Shown here in pieces: positions 18,383 to 26,786 of a stretch of 42,309 nt of DNA. The stretch spans positions 1 through 42,309 of the forward strand of contig JAUSMA010000055.1 in assembly GCA_030645475.1 (NCBI GenBank). The letters run 5' to 3'. The notes under the pieces were generated by a model, which searched no databases, was not told the DNA's origin, and saw nothing but the letters and a program-made list of their open reading frames with translations. How positions within the stretch are numbered: the stretch's first letter is position 1; each line of letters begins with the position of its first letter. The stretch is from Nitrospirota bacterium. GTDB lineage: Bacteria > Nitrospirota > Nitrospiria > Nitrospirales > Nitrospiraceae. Made by a program: the position numbers and the translations under genes.

Positions 18383-18666
18383 GCTTCACATCACCGGTAT
18401 AGAGGGATGCCCTTCGGAAAAATCACAGTCGGCCTAATTCTTCTATCGATGCGAAATCACCAAGCTCAAGCCATGTCACGACCTTCCCTCGCAGAGAGCA
18501 GTCAAGAAAATGGCCAAAGGGCTTGGCGCGATACCCTCAAGGAAAATATAACGTCAAAAAGTGGGTAGACCTACGTAATTCAAGAAATGTACAAACCGAG
18601 GGAAACCGCCCTGCCGCCATGGATCGGACAGCAGGGCTTCGCAGAAATACCGAGATACAGAGAGGG
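18383..18666. other. Gene-free stretch upstream of the hybrid kinase
   Basis: These 284 bp hold no ORF with coding support. They contain the presumed promoter region of the hybrid kinase (AT-rich around 18420-18450) and an AT-rich patch at 18540-18600. They end where the NmrA-like pseudogene begins. No riboswitch consensus or strong hairpin was seen. Confidence 0.4.
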
Positions 18667-19003
18667 CTATTCGAGCGGAATACGAGTCCTGTTCTGAGCC
18701 AGCCACTGGTCGAATGTCTGCAAGGCGGGGTTCAACGCGCGCGACTGGTCGAGATTACGCGCTCCGCAAAAGACCGATTCAAAGTCACGTTTGAATTGAA
18801 ACATGTTGCCCAGATCCTCGGCCCCAGGGAAACCAAAGCTACGATACACCTTGGTGTCACGGCATTATAGCGCACGGATTGGCTCAAGGCCTTAGCCAGC
18901 GCGGCGGCCATCTGTACACCGGTCAGGTGCTCGCCTGCGATGCCGACCGTCTTGCCGATATATTCACGCCCTTTCTTGAAGATGCCAAGCGCGCACTTGT
19001 AGC
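18667..19003 (-). pseudogene. Truncated, frameshifted NmrA-family oxidoreductase
   Basis: A C-terminal remnant of an NmrA/HSCARG-type NAD(P)-binding protein. Reading down from about 19000, one frame gives CALGIFKKGREYIGKTVGIA, then GEHLTGVQMAAALAKAL and VRYNAVTP. At about 18850 the match jumps to another frame: YRSFGFPGAEDLGNMFQFKR, then ARNLDQSRALNPALQTFDQW, ending with RIPLE and a stop at 18667. One missing base in the ACACCAAGG segment accounts for the shift. About 110 codons remain. The N-terminal two thirds, including the nucleotide-binding motif, is gone, with the break just upstream of mltC. Two independent lesions make this a real relic and not a simple read error. Confidence 0.8.
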
Positions 19004-19024
19004 TTGCTACAAATTCTGTACAAT
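18997..19024 (+). promoter_or_regulatory. Probable promoter of the mltC-like gene
   Basis: TTGTAG (18997-19002) and TACAAT (19019-19024) are separated by 16 bp. The predicted start of transcription falls at about 19030, on the ATG itself. No ribosome site lies before the ATG, so a leaderless or near-leaderless message is suggested. It sits at the broken edge of the pseudogene. Confidence 0.45.
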
Positions 19025-19029
19025 GCCCC

Positions 19030-20280
19030 ATGCGCCCATCAACCTCGCTCACCACATTGCTCATCGCCACCCTTGCCTTCGCCACAGCAGGCTGTGAGAC
19101 AACCGACCGGATCCTCACAACCGCGGAGCAAATCGCGAAAGGCCGGACCGGCCAGACCATCATCGATCTTGCCGAGGGAAAAGACCCGGCACAGATCGCC
19201 AGGCAACGTCTCGACCAATACGCGCGCGATCCTGAAGCGCTGCTCCGAGATCTGCGCGCCGCACAGAAAGACTTTGAAGCCATTCTCACCGCCCTCGGGG
19301 TGAACGTCGGAAAGACCTGGGGAAAAGAGGAGGTCAAACTCCCCGAACAGAAGAAATATGTGAAGTACACGCAGAACTACAAAAGCCGGGCGATCGTCGA
19401 CTTTGACGCGGGCGAGATCCTGGTCGAGACGCTGGACGAGCAGGATCCCCAACGCAGTCTCAAGAATGCCCTGGTCACAACGATCCTGACGCCGGAAGAT
19501 CCCCGCGCAGTCGATTTATTTTCCGACAAAGAAATCGTCCTCACCGGCGACAAAATGCCCTACTTGTACGGCCTTGTTCTCGATCAGCAACGTAAACCGG
19601 TGCGCACGCCGGCAGAGGCCGAGCCCTTTGCCTCCTACCTTCTTGAAAAGAAATCTGCGACGCGGGTGATCGACCAGGAGGGAACCAAGAAAACCGCCCA
19701 CTACGTCAAGATCCCTATGGTGTCCAATCTCGCCGTGAAGCAGGCGGACAAGTACCGAGCGCTGGTACACCAATTCGCCGAACAATACCGCATCAGCCCG
19801 AGCCTGGTCTTCGCCGTCATCCGCACCGAGAGCAACTTCAACCCCTATGCCGTCAGCTCAGCCCCGGCCTACGGACTCATGCAACTGGTCCCCACCAGCG
19901 GCGGACGAGAAGCCTACCGGAAGGCCAAAGGCAAGGACGTCTCGCCTTCGCGGGAATACCTGTTCGATCCCGCCAACAACGTCGAGCTAGGGAGCGCCTA
20001 TTTAAATGTCTTGATGTTCAACCAACTGGAGAGTGTGACGCACAATGTCTCACGGGAATACTGTGTGATTGCAGCCTACAATACTGGGCCGAGCAACGTC
20101 TTCCGCACGTTTTCGCGAAACCGGACTGAAGCCGTCAACCAAATCAACAGCCTCCAGCCATCCGGCGTCTATGACCAGTTGCGCAAAAAGCTGCCCTACG
20201 AAGAGACCCGCCACTACTTAGAGAAAGTCACCGGCTATCGCAAGGCCTTCATCAGCTCGTCGGAAAACCCCGGCCACTAA
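19030..20280 (+). CDS. mltC: Membrane-bound lytic murein transglycosylase C (MltC-like)
   Basis: A 416-aa outer-membrane lipoprotein that cleaves peptidoglycan glycan strands to 1,6-anhydro products. Signal peptide and lipobox end at Cys22 (FATAGC). Residues about 40-235 match the N-terminal domain found in MltC (DUF3393 type). The SLT domain starts at about 243, with catalytic Glu267 in FAVIRTESNFNPYAVS, then YGLMQLVP and CVIAAYNTGPSNVFRTF. All expected SLT motifs are present and the length is close to that of MltC. It is convergent with the cysteine-cluster gene. Together with the penicillin-binding protein and bactofilin it makes this window rich in cell-wall genes. Confidence 0.92.
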   Translation: MRPSTSLTTLLIATLAFATAGCETTDRILTTAEQIAKGRTGQTIIDLAEGKDPAQIARQRLDQYARDPEALLRDLRAAQKDFEAILTALGVNVGKTWGKEEVKLPEQKKYVKYTQNYKSRAIVDFDAGEILVETLDEQDPQRSLKNALVTTILTPEDPRAVDLFSDKEIVLTGDKMPYLYGLVLDQQRKPVRTPAEAEPFASYLLEKKSATRVIDQEGTKKTAHYVKIPMVSNLAVKQADKYRALVHQFAEQYRISPSLVFAVIRTESNFNPYAVSSAPAYGLMQLVPTSGGREAYRKAKGKDVSPSREYLFDPANNVELGSAYLNVLMFNQLESVTHNVSREYCVIAAYNTGPSNVFRTFSRNRTEAVNQINSLQPSGVYDQLRKKLPYEETRHYLEKVTGYRKAFISSSENPGH

Positions 20281-20298
20281 GCATCACCACCCTATAGG

Positions 20299-20320
20299 CC
20301 CTGTTCACGGGCGCACAGGG
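20299..20320. terminator. Weak hairpin between convergent genes
   Basis: CCCTGT (20299-20304) pairs with ACAGGG (20315-20320) around a 10-nt loop in the 47-nt gap between convergent stop codons. Only six base pairs, so this is tentative. Confidence 0.35.
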
Positions 20321-20327
20321 ATACAGA

Positions 20328-21905
20328 TCAGTACCACAACGCCCACTGACCGAACTCGCTCGACCCCAGAAATTCTTTGAGCTCCTGAGGCGCTGACTCT
20401 GGCAGCAACGACGCCAGTAAACCATGCCCGCCCAATGCGGCAAGTTCTCGCCACAGTTCGTCAGGCAGAGGTCCGTCGATGGACGACTGCATGATGCCGG
20501 TCAGGACATACAGCAGAATCGACAGATTGTGGGAGGTGGTGAGGTCATAGGGATAGGAATAGGTCTTGGAGAACTGAAGGTTTCTGAGTATGTCGACCAC
20601 CACAAGTTCATCCCGCACGCGATCAGGATGGAGATCGAGCGACATGCCTTTCGGCAGACGGGTGAAGCCTTGCCGGTCCCAGGCAAAAATTCTGGCAAGG
20701 TAGGTTCGCAACGTTTCGCGATATTCAGCCGGCAATATCCCCGGTGGCTCCTCCAGCCACACACCCACATCGATCGGCTCATTCCTGCGTAGCGCATGCA
20801 GCAACCGATTGCCCGCATAGAGACGCTGGCGAAGCGGCACTTGGGGCTTTTCAAGCAAATCGAGCAACACGGTCTCAATCTGACGGAAGGACTCCCAGGG
20901 GATCTCCAGGCCAGGCGCGAGGCGAAAACCGTTCGGCTTCCGCACCGGAGCAAGAAACAGGCGCTCGCGCACATCGAACTGACGCTCTGCCAACAAGGGC
21001 CCCAGACGATTCCGGACGCTGCCGCACACCAGACTCGTACTGACGGAGACGCCTTCAGGCGTCTCCGCAAAGGCAAAGGGAAACACGCCACAGGGTCCGA
21101 AGGGCTGGTGACCAAGCGTCTCATGGATTAAACATTGGCGCTGTTCATCCATGAATCGGCACGTCTCGTGATTATCTTTTAGCTGCAACTGACCGTCCGC
21201 ACGAACCTCCAACTTGGTGCCCTTGAGAGCCGGCTTGATATCCTCCCACGGGATCGCGTCGATCAGGACTTGCGCGGCAGGAGCTAACGCGATGTGGTAG
21301 TCGAACTTACAACAGCCACCGCTCATGTGGCAGCTAAAGCGCGACTCGGGCAGAAAGCTCAGATGCACACCCGACTGCCGAAACAGGCGACAGTACGAAG
21401 CATCCAGGGAGCTCCGTGGGAGAACTGGCTGATCGGAGAGCATCCAGGGATATTCTGCGAGCGTCTGTACGAGCCCCTGATTGTAGGACCAATTCTGCAC
21501 GTCGGACGCGATGGTGCACCACCCTACGCGCCACTGCCCACCATCGCGACGAATCCCCAACCCCACGATCGCAGATTGGCCGTCGCCCAACTCCATGGTT
21601 CTGAACCACCCCACCACCGCACTCTTGTCTTCTTCCACGTTCTCTGCAAGCAGGTCGACCTGATCGAATACCGGCAGCGTCCCGATACCCTGCATGCACG
21701 CGCGACGATGTGCCTGCGCAAAAGCCTCTACGTCCGTTTCACCTTTTCTGAGTACGCGTCCTTCGAGCGCGATGGGAGCTTCATCGGCATAGAGATCGTA
21801 CAATAATGGGCCGCCGTCAGGGTCGGCATGAGCCGCAAGAAATTCCTGGAAGAGGACCAGAACAACTGCGACCTCCTGCGGCAACGGGGCGAGTACTGGG
21901 ATCAT
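20328..21905 (-). CDS. YkgJ-family cysteine-cluster protein, long form
   Basis: A 525-aa cytosolic protein. The middle (about residues 190-290) carries the YkgJ-type cysteine cluster: FSCHMSGGCCKFDYH, then ETCRFMDEQRQCLIHE and FGPCGVFPF, a set thought to bind Zn or an Fe-S cluster. The N-terminal 150 residues form an extra domain (YDLYADEAPIALEGRVLRKG, then SAVVGWFRTMELGDGQSAIV) that faintly resembles the NTF2/SnoaL fold; this is tentative. The C-terminal 230 residues are helical with no recognised family. Classical YkgJ proteins are near 100-250 aa, so this is a large fused version. AAGGAGG five bases before ATG 21905 fixes the start. No neighbour explains its role. Confidence 0.75.
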   Translation of the reverse strand: MIPVLAPLPQEVAVVLVLFQEFLAAHADPDGGPLLYDLYADEAPIALEGRVLRKGETDVEAFAQAHRRACMQGIGTLPVFDQVDLLAENVEEDKSAVVGWFRTMELGDGQSAIVGLGIRRDGGQWRVGWCTIASDVQNWSYNQGLVQTLAEYPWMLSDQPVLPRSSLDASYCRLFRQSGVHLSFLPESRFSCHMSGGCCKFDYHIALAPAAQVLIDAIPWEDIKPALKGTKLEVRADGQLQLKDNHETCRFMDEQRQCLIHETLGHQPFGPCGVFPFAFAETPEGVSVSTSLVCGSVRNRLGPLLAERQFDVRERLFLAPVRKPNGFRLAPGLEIPWESFRQIETVLLDLLEKPQVPLRQRLYAGNRLLHALRRNEPIDVGVWLEEPPGILPAEYRETLRTYLARIFAWDRQGFTRLPKGMSLDLHPDRVRDELVVVDILRNLQFSKTYSYPYDLTTSHNLSILLYVLTGIMQSSIDGPLPDELWRELAALGGHGLLASLLPESAPQELKEFLGSSEFGQWALWY

Positions 21906-22435
21906 CGATCCTCCTTGGGATTCGTTACGAGCATGAGAGAAGAGCGCGCACGTGCCGTCGCCTCGTACGCCCTGCGGATAGATTGCGCGCTCGAATGTCT
22001 CCCACGAGCGATCTGCGTCATCATCCCGTGGTGCTTAGCCGATATCGCAAAGGATGTGCCTCACATGCCCTGTGCCGTCTGCAGTGAATTCTCATGACCA
22101 ACTGACTTTCTGAGAGCAGTTCAGATGCTGTACAGGATTAATCTGCCGAGTTGCTGGGCAACTTTCGACCTAAACAGGGATCGTGGCTCTGAGAGGAATC
22201 CCCCACCGGGCCATGTTACTGTTCGGCAATCTCTAGGTTGAACCAACGACAAATAGCTATCCCCCGATCACGCCGACCGCACTATTCCAAACTGGAAAGC
22301 CCTACCTCTGTAGGGGGAATTAGGGGACAATTTGCATGTCATTTTAGTTGACGTTTTTCCGCCAAGTACGGTACGAAAGACCGGCGCGAGATTACCTATG
22401 TAGCGGCATCTCAAAAATTAAATTTGGAGGACTTC
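21906..22435. other. 530-bp divergent intergenic region
   Basis: Two short plus-strand ORFs here (21806-22087 and 21828-22097) overlap the cysteine-cluster gene and have no ribosome site; I do not believe them. The region becomes AT-richer toward 22435. It contains an inverted repeat CCCTAC-CTCT-GTAGGG at 22300-22315 and a TTGACG box at 22348-22353 with only a poor -10 after it. It probably holds the promoters of both flanking genes. Confidence 0.45.
22300..22315. promoter_or_regulatory. Inverted repeat, possible operator
   Basis: CCCTAC and GTAGGG form a perfect 6-bp dyad with a CTCT spacer, 120 bp upstream of the lipoprotein start and just ahead of a TTGACG box. Position suits a regulator site or small hairpin; no protein can be named. 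Confidence 0.35.
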
Positions 22436-23560
22436 GTGAAAGCTACTCCCCATATCGCACGGTGGGCGTTTATGCCGGCATTGATGCTCCTAGCTGGCTG
22501 TGCAGACAAGGGCGTGTATAACCTACAGACCCCTGCCGCATCTCAGATTGAGCAATATGTCGATGCGACCAACGTGAGCAAATTGCCGAACAAGCGCCTG
22601 GCTATCGCCAGTTTCGGCGTAGAATTCCAGACGAGGGTCTTCCACGAAACGAAACAAAAGCGGGGAGGCGATAAGCCTGCCTCTATCACGACCGTCGACA
22701 ATGTCGAGCAGGACGCCCTGCAGAAGATGACGGACGATCTCTACGCAAAGCTGGTAACCGATCTCAAGGCTGCAGGGTATGAGATCATCACTCCCGATGC
22801 GCTCAAGGCGCAGCCCAAGTACCAACAATTGACCGGCGATGCCCAAGCCTCGGCTGCGCCGCAAGCCATCACGTTCAAGCTCGAAGGCTCCCACGGAGGT
22901 CTCGGCGATTTAATCGTCGAAACCCTCGGCGCCGAAGGTACCTGGAGCAAAGCGACCGTCTTCTCGCCCGCGGCCACAGGGTTCTATCTTCCTGCTACTG
23001 GCGCAGGATCGAGGCTGGAAGCATTTTCAGCCGCCCGTCTGGCAGGTAACCTGGCCAAGACCGGTGAAGTGGCCGCAAAAGGCGGCACTCGCGGAACACT
23101 CACGGTGCCCGCACAAGAACAGCAACTCGCCAAGGACCTCAACGCCTCTCTCCTCAAGGTCTACTATGTCGTGAGCCCCGTCCGGACGTGGGAAGACAGC
23201 GGAACCTTTCCGGGGAAAGACTGGCCAAAAGGCAAAACCCTGAAATACGAGATGGGAGCCCTGTCTCTGACGGACCGCCCTATGATGGGGAGCTATCTCG
23301 CACGTGGTAATACCATTATCGGGGAGGGCGAGACCCATTGGGCGATTCGAACATCAGAAGGCACAGGATTCGGCATCAGCGGCGGGATCGGTGGCGGCAT
23401 GCTCGGCAAGAAGGGAACCCCGCCAAAGGACGGCGACGTGTTGGTCCAACTCAAGAAAGATGTGCAAATCGATGCGGCCGATGAGAGTACGAGCGGCATC
23501 CAGGCACATCTCAAAGCCGTTCAGGAGATGTTCATCGCAAAGTTGACAACAGGGAAATAG
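22436..23560 (+). CDS. Lipoprotein of unknown function
   Basis: A 374-aa lipoprotein. The signal peptide ends in a lipobox (LMLLAGC, Cys22; residue 23 is Ala, so outer-membrane sorting is expected). The GTG at 22436 is chosen over a TTG four codons upstream because GGAGG sits five bases before it and the signal peptide starts there. The mature protein is mixed alpha/beta: an early RLAIASFGVEFQTRV strand pair, a predicted helix QKMTDDLYAKLVTDLKAAGY, then IITPDALKAQPKY. A glycine-rich segment (GFGISGGIGGGMLG) lies near the C-terminus. No family was recognised. The helix-strand pattern near residues 40-130 recalls lipoproteins that probe the envelope, such as the CsgG/LpoB class, but this is only a guess. 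Confidence 0.75.
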   Translation: MKATPHIARWAFMPALMLLAGCADKGVYNLQTPAASQIEQYVDATNVSKLPNKRLAIASFGVEFQTRVFHETKQKRGGDKPASITTVDNVEQDALQKMTDDLYAKLVTDLKAAGYEIITPDALKAQPKYQQLTGDAQASAAPQAITFKLEGSHGGLGDLIVETLGAEGTWSKATVFSPAATGFYLPATGAGSRLEAFSAARLAGNLAKTGEVAAKGGTRGTLTVPAQEQQLAKDLNASLLKVYYVVSPVRTWEDSGTFPGKDWPKGKTLKYEMGALSLTDRPMMGSYLARGNTIIGEGETHWAIRTSEGTGFGISGGIGGGMLGKKGTPPKDGDVLVQLKKDVQIDAADESTSGIQAHLKAVQEMFIAKLTTGK

Positions 23561-23583
23561 GATCGATTCCTAAGCGACTCGTG

Positions 23584-23613
23584 GGGGCACCGCATACAAT
23601 AGTGTGGTGCCCC
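23584..23613. terminator. Terminator hairpin
   Basis: GGGGCACC (23584-23591) pairs with GGTGCCCC (23606-23613), extendable by CA/TG inside, 23 nt after the lipoprotein stop. It lies between convergent genes and could act in both directions. No strong T-run on the plus side. Confidence 0.6.
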
Positions 23614-23709
23614 TACAGTTTGATTATTTCCCCACGCAGATTTCCCCCCGTACACTGACGAGAATCCGCCCATGTAGCCCTCTCAAATATGACGCTCCAG
23701 CGCCGCCCC

Positions 23710-24312
23710 CTAGTCCGTCGATCCACCACAAGGATCACCGCCGGCACCGCGCACCTCATAGTCAATTACCTCGCGGCGGCAATCCAAATGGATCAAACAA
23801 CAGTCATCCAGCATCTGTTTGAGCAATTTCCGCCCTCGCTGCACACGTGACTTCATTCCAGACAACGAAAGACCTAAGCGCGTTGCTGCAGCCTGCTGGG
23901 TAAGGCCCTCCACCTCAACCAAGGTAACCGCCTGCCGATAGTCCTCCGACAACCGCTCGATCATAGGACGGAGACAGCCGGCCAACTCCCTGCGGAGTTG
24001 ACCGGAATCCTCAGACGATCTCACAGACAGGGACACAGGATACAACGTCTCAAGGTCGCTCGCGAGGCCGACCGGCCGCTCAGGTTGCTTGTCTTGCACA
24101 CGGTAATAATCAATGATCGCATGCCGCGCAATCCGATAGATCCACGGCAGCAGACGACTGTGATCCTTGAGCCCCCCAAGCCCTCGCTGCATCCGGATGA
24201 AGACCTCCTGCGAAAGATCTTCGACTGCCGCCTCATCGGTCACACGTTTCCGAATGAAACCGTGCAGCCCGCGTTGGACCTCGCCCCAGATATGCTGACT
24301 GTCCGGCATCAT
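23710..24312 (-). CDS. sigZ: RNA polymerase sigma factor SigZ
   Basis: A 200-aa sigma-70 family factor of the SigZ/ECF group. Region 2 has VEDLSQEVFIRMQRG and LPWIYRIARHAIIDYYR. Region 4 has LSEDYRQAVTLVEVEGLTQQ and SGMKSRVQRGRKLLKQML (helix-turn-helix). The Cys-containing tail (DDCCLIHLDCRREVIDYEVR) is a mark of SigZ proteins. The start at 24312 is favoured because GGAGG lies nine bases upstream; ATG 24318 is the alternative but is only three bases from that site. It follows the arsI-like gene on the same strand with about 40 nt between, so the two look cotranscribed. The vicinal Cys pair could sense thiol-reactive metals or oxidants (inference). No anti-sigma gene is seen. Confidence 0.88.
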   Translation of the reverse strand: MMPDSQHIWGEVQRGLHGFIRKRVTDEAAVEDLSQEVFIRMQRGLGGLKDHSRLLPWIYRIARHAIIDYYRVQDKQPERPVGLASDLETLYPVSLSVRSSEDSGQLRRELAGCLRPMIERLSEDYRQAVTLVEVEGLTQQAAATRLGLSLSGMKSRVQRGRKLLKQMLDDCCLIHLDCRREVIDYEVRGAGGDPCGGSTD

Positions 24313-24352
24313 GCTCATCACCCTCCGGTGTCTGTTTATACGGTAACTCCCC

Positions 24353-24799
24353 TTATGAAGCCGTGCAAGCAGCAGACCTGGCCGCTCCGTTGCTCTTCGG
24401 CACACAACAGCCGGTATTTTTCAGTGGCCCTGTCACCTCTAACTGCTCAAGTACGGTGAAGACCTCCCACACGTTGCCGTCTGGGTCCGTAAACCAGAGT
24501 TTGTCCTGCCGCGCGAAGCAACAGGCGATGCCCTCTTCAACCTTTCCCAAAATGCCCTGTTCTTGCAGCCGTTGTTTCCACATCGCGATCTCATCAACCG
24601 ATTCGACTTCGATGCCAAGATGGTTCACCCTACTGACCTTCTCTGGAGATGACACCAGCGAGAAATTCAGGGCCGGCTCCCTCAGATCGAACTTGGCATA
24701 GTCCGTCGTCTGTTTCTGCGGCGCCACACCGAAAACCTTCCGATAGAACTCAACCGAAGCAGGCACGTTGCGCACATCGAGAGACAGGTGAGGTCTCAT
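24353..24799 (-). CDS. arsI: ArsI/CadI-family glyoxalase-fold metalloprotein
   Basis: A 148-aa vicinal-oxygen-chelate protein of the ArsI/CadI family. Characterised ArsI enzymes are Fe(II) dioxygenases that cleave the C-As bond of methyl- and aryl-arsenicals; CadI is induced by cadmium. Visible landmarks are HLSLDVRNVPASVEFYRKVF, then RVNHLGIEVESV (metal His), CCFARQDKLWFTDPDGN (vicinal Cys pair that binds arsenic in ArsI), WEVFTVLEQ (metal Glu), and a C-terminal TGCCVPK. Start ATG 24799 was chosen because the conserved family start MRPHLSLDV is there and AGGAGA precedes it; the frame runs on upstream without homology. It is the first gene of a pair with sigZ. Confidence 0.88.
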   Translation of the reverse strand: MRPHLSLDVRNVPASVEFYRKVFGVAPQKQTTDYAKFDLREPALNFSLVSSPEKVSRVNHLGIEVESVDEIAMWKQRLQEQGILGKVEEGIACCFARQDKLWFTDPDGNVWEVFTVLEQLEVTGPLKNTGCCVPKSNGAARSAACTAS

Positions 24800-24896
24800 G
24801 GGGTTCTCCTTTCGAGTGAACGGGAAGGCACCATGCCTCCCCTCACTTCTACAGACGGAGGAATCCTGAAAAGGACGCAAGAACCGACTGGTTAAT

Positions 24897-24954
24897 CTGG
24901 TTTGTTTGGTCTATCTCGTTTATCTGGTTGAACCAGACCAACCAAATGAACCAG
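24897..24954. repeat. CTGGTT/AACCAG hairpin repeat
   Basis: The segment is built from repeats of CTGGTT, TTTGGT and TCTGGTT on the left (24897-24929) and their complements on the right (24931-24954). The two halves meet at a perfect palindrome (CTGGTT-G-AACCAG). Outer units CTGGTTTGTTTGGT and ACCAAATGAACCAG pair with two mismatches. It lies between the arsI-like gene and the divergent flavoprotein gene. Its AT-rich sequence stands out from the surroundings. Confidence 0.75.
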
Positions 24955-25046
24955 AGAAACCACGGCCGCTATGGAGAGCCGGACCCACTTCATGTTCACA
25001 ACTTAGTGCGCTACACTGCAGGCTGCAGATACAGAGAAACCTTGTA

Positions 25047-25170
25047 CAGGACGCTCAAAAGGGCGATCCAGCAAGGCCGCAGGCGAGTCGAAACCGGAGG
25101 CGTACCCCAAGGGTACGTTGAGGATTTCGATGAGCCGAGAACGATGCTGGTGGACGTTTTCAGCGTCCTG
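25047..25170. repeat. Dispersed palindromic element, copy 2 (short form)
   Basis: A 124-bp copy. The ends are perfect inverted repeats over CAGGACGCT (left at 25047, reverse complement ending at 25170) and continue imperfectly. The core is the same as in the other copies, with the apex GTACCC-CAA-GGGTAC. There is no 70-bp insert. It ends 11 nt before the start codon of the flavoprotein gene at 25182. Confidence 0.92.
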
Positions 25171-25181
25171 CAGGAACAGGC

Positions 25182-26786
25182 ATGAGAGATAAGAGCTACG
25201 ACGCGATTATCATCGGTGCCGGTCACAATGGACTCGTGACGGCTTGCTACCTGGCCAAGGCTGGATGGAAAGTCCTGGTGCTGGAACGCCGCTACATTGT
25301 CGGTGGCGCCTGCGTCACGGAAGAAACCTTCCCCGGCTTCAAGGTCTCCACCGCCGCCTATGTGAACAGCCTCTTCCGGAAAGAGATCATCCAGGATCTT
25401 GGCCTCGAGTCCTACGGACTGAAGATTCTTGAACGCAATCCCTCCTCGTTCACACCTTTGCCCGATGGCAGGCATCTCTTGCTCGGTCCCGATCCTTCGC
25501 TGAACCATCGGCAGATTGCCAAATTCAGTCTCAAGGACGCGAACGCCTACCCAGCCTATGAAACCATGCTCGAACGGATGGCGATGGTCCTCGAACCGCT
25601 GCTGACCATGCGACCTCCGAATCTGGCGAAACTTGGCCTGCAGGACCTCTGGACTCTCTATCAAGCAGGAAAACCGTTCCAGGCCATGGGGCCTGCCATG
25701 AGTGAGGCCTTTGAGATCCTCACTGCCCCGGCGCGGCAAATTCTCGATCGCTGGTTCGAATCGGATGCACTCAAGGCCACCCTCGCCACCGATGCCGTGA
25801 TCGGGGCGATGGCCTCCCCTTCAACTCCGGGAACCGCCTACGTCCTCTTCCACCATGTAATGGGAGAGACAAACGGGAAACGCGGCGTCTGGGGCTATGT
25901 GCAGGGAGGCATGGGCGGGATCACCCAATCATTGGCAGCCGCCGCCCGCGACCTCACGGTCGAGATCCGTTGCGAGGCAGAGGTGGCAAGAATTCTCGTG
26001 AATGACGGCACCGTTCGTGGAGTGGCCTTGGCCAACGGAGAAGAATGTTATGCACCGGTCGTCGCCAGCAATGCGGATGCGCAGGTCACCTTCACCCGCC
26101 TGCTGGATGCAAAGCAGCTTCCACAGGAATTTTCAGACGCAATCAGCCGCATCAGCTATGACAGCGCCTCGCTGAAGATCAACGTCGCACTGAGTGAACT
26201 GCCTGACTTTCTCGCCTGCCCCGGTCTGGAGCCAGGCCCGCACCATCGCGGGACTATCCACATCAGCCCGGACATGGACTACATCGAACGGGCGTTCGAC
26301 GATGCCAAATATGGACAGCCCTCCCAACGGCCCATTCTGGAATGTACGATCCCCTCGGTCGTGGATCCCACGGTGGCCCCGCCAAGCCGACACCTCATGT
26401 CGATCTTCGTGCAGTATGCCCCCTACAAGCTGCGTGGTGTCACCTGGGACGATCTACGGGAGAGTTTTGCCGACCGTTGCTTCGCCCTCTTGAACGAATA
26501 TGCGCCGAACTTTCAGCGTGCCGTGATCGCCCGGCAAGTCCTGACACCGCTCGATCTCGAACGGACGTTCAATCTGACAAGCGGTAATATTTTCCAGGGT
26601 GCGATGACCCTGAACCAGCTCTTTGCCTGCCGGCCTGTGCCGGGATTCGCCGACTACCATACCCCCATCAACGGCCTCTATCTCTGCGGCGCAGCCGCCC
26701 ATCCTGGCGGAGGAGTCATGGGCGCAGCCGGCGCAAATGCCGCGCGGGAAATTCTCCATTCCTCACGCCGTTTTCCCCCCTTCTAG
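25182..26786 (+). CDS. FAD-dependent oxidoreductase, phytoene desaturase / PYROXD2 family
   Basis: A 534-aa flavoprotein. The N-terminal dinucleotide-binding motif (IIIGAGHNGLVTACYLAKAG, then VLVLER) lies at residues 9-38. GGACVTEETFPGFKVSTAAY follows, and the C-terminal FAD motif is GLYLCGAAAHPGGGVMGAAG, the arrangement of CrtI-like desaturases and the PYROXD2 group. No carotenoid synthase genes are nearby, so a true carotenoid role is not supported and the PYROXD2-type assignment is more likely. The start has CAGGA six bases upstream, just past the edge of repeat copy 2, so the element makes up most of any leader. The stop codon abuts that of the convergent monooxygenase with no gap. Confidence 0.88.
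   Translation: MRDKSYDAIIIGAGHNGLVTACYLAKAGWKVLVLERRYIVGGACVTEETFPGFKVSTAAYVNSLFRKEIIQDLGLESYGLKILERNPSSFTPLPDGRHLLLGPDPSLNHRQIAKFSLKDANAYPAYETMLERMAMVLEPLLTMRPPNLAKLGLQDLWTLYQAGKPFQAMGPAMSEAFEILTAPARQILDRWFESDALKATLATDAVIGAMASPSTPGTAYVLFHHVMGETNGKRGVWGYVQGGMGGITQSLAAAARDLTVEIRCEAEVARILVNDGTVRGVALANGEECYAPVVASNADAQVTFTRLLDAKQLPQEFSDAISRISYDSASLKINVALSELPDFLACPGLEPGPHHRGTIHISPDMDYIERAFDDAKYGQPSQRPILECTIPSVVDPTVAPPSRHLMSIFVQYAPYKLRGVTWDDLRESFADRCFALLNEYAPNFQRAVIARQVLTPLDLERTFNLTSGNIFQGAMTLNQLFACRPVPGFADYHTPINGLYLCGAAAHPGGGVMGAAGANAAREILHSSRRFPPF

Noticed and set aside
18732-19370. A 212-codon minus-strand ORF over the start of mltC
   Set aside because: Only its middle part matches NmrA; the N-terminal half is antisense to mltC. 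It is described as a pseudogene fragment instead.
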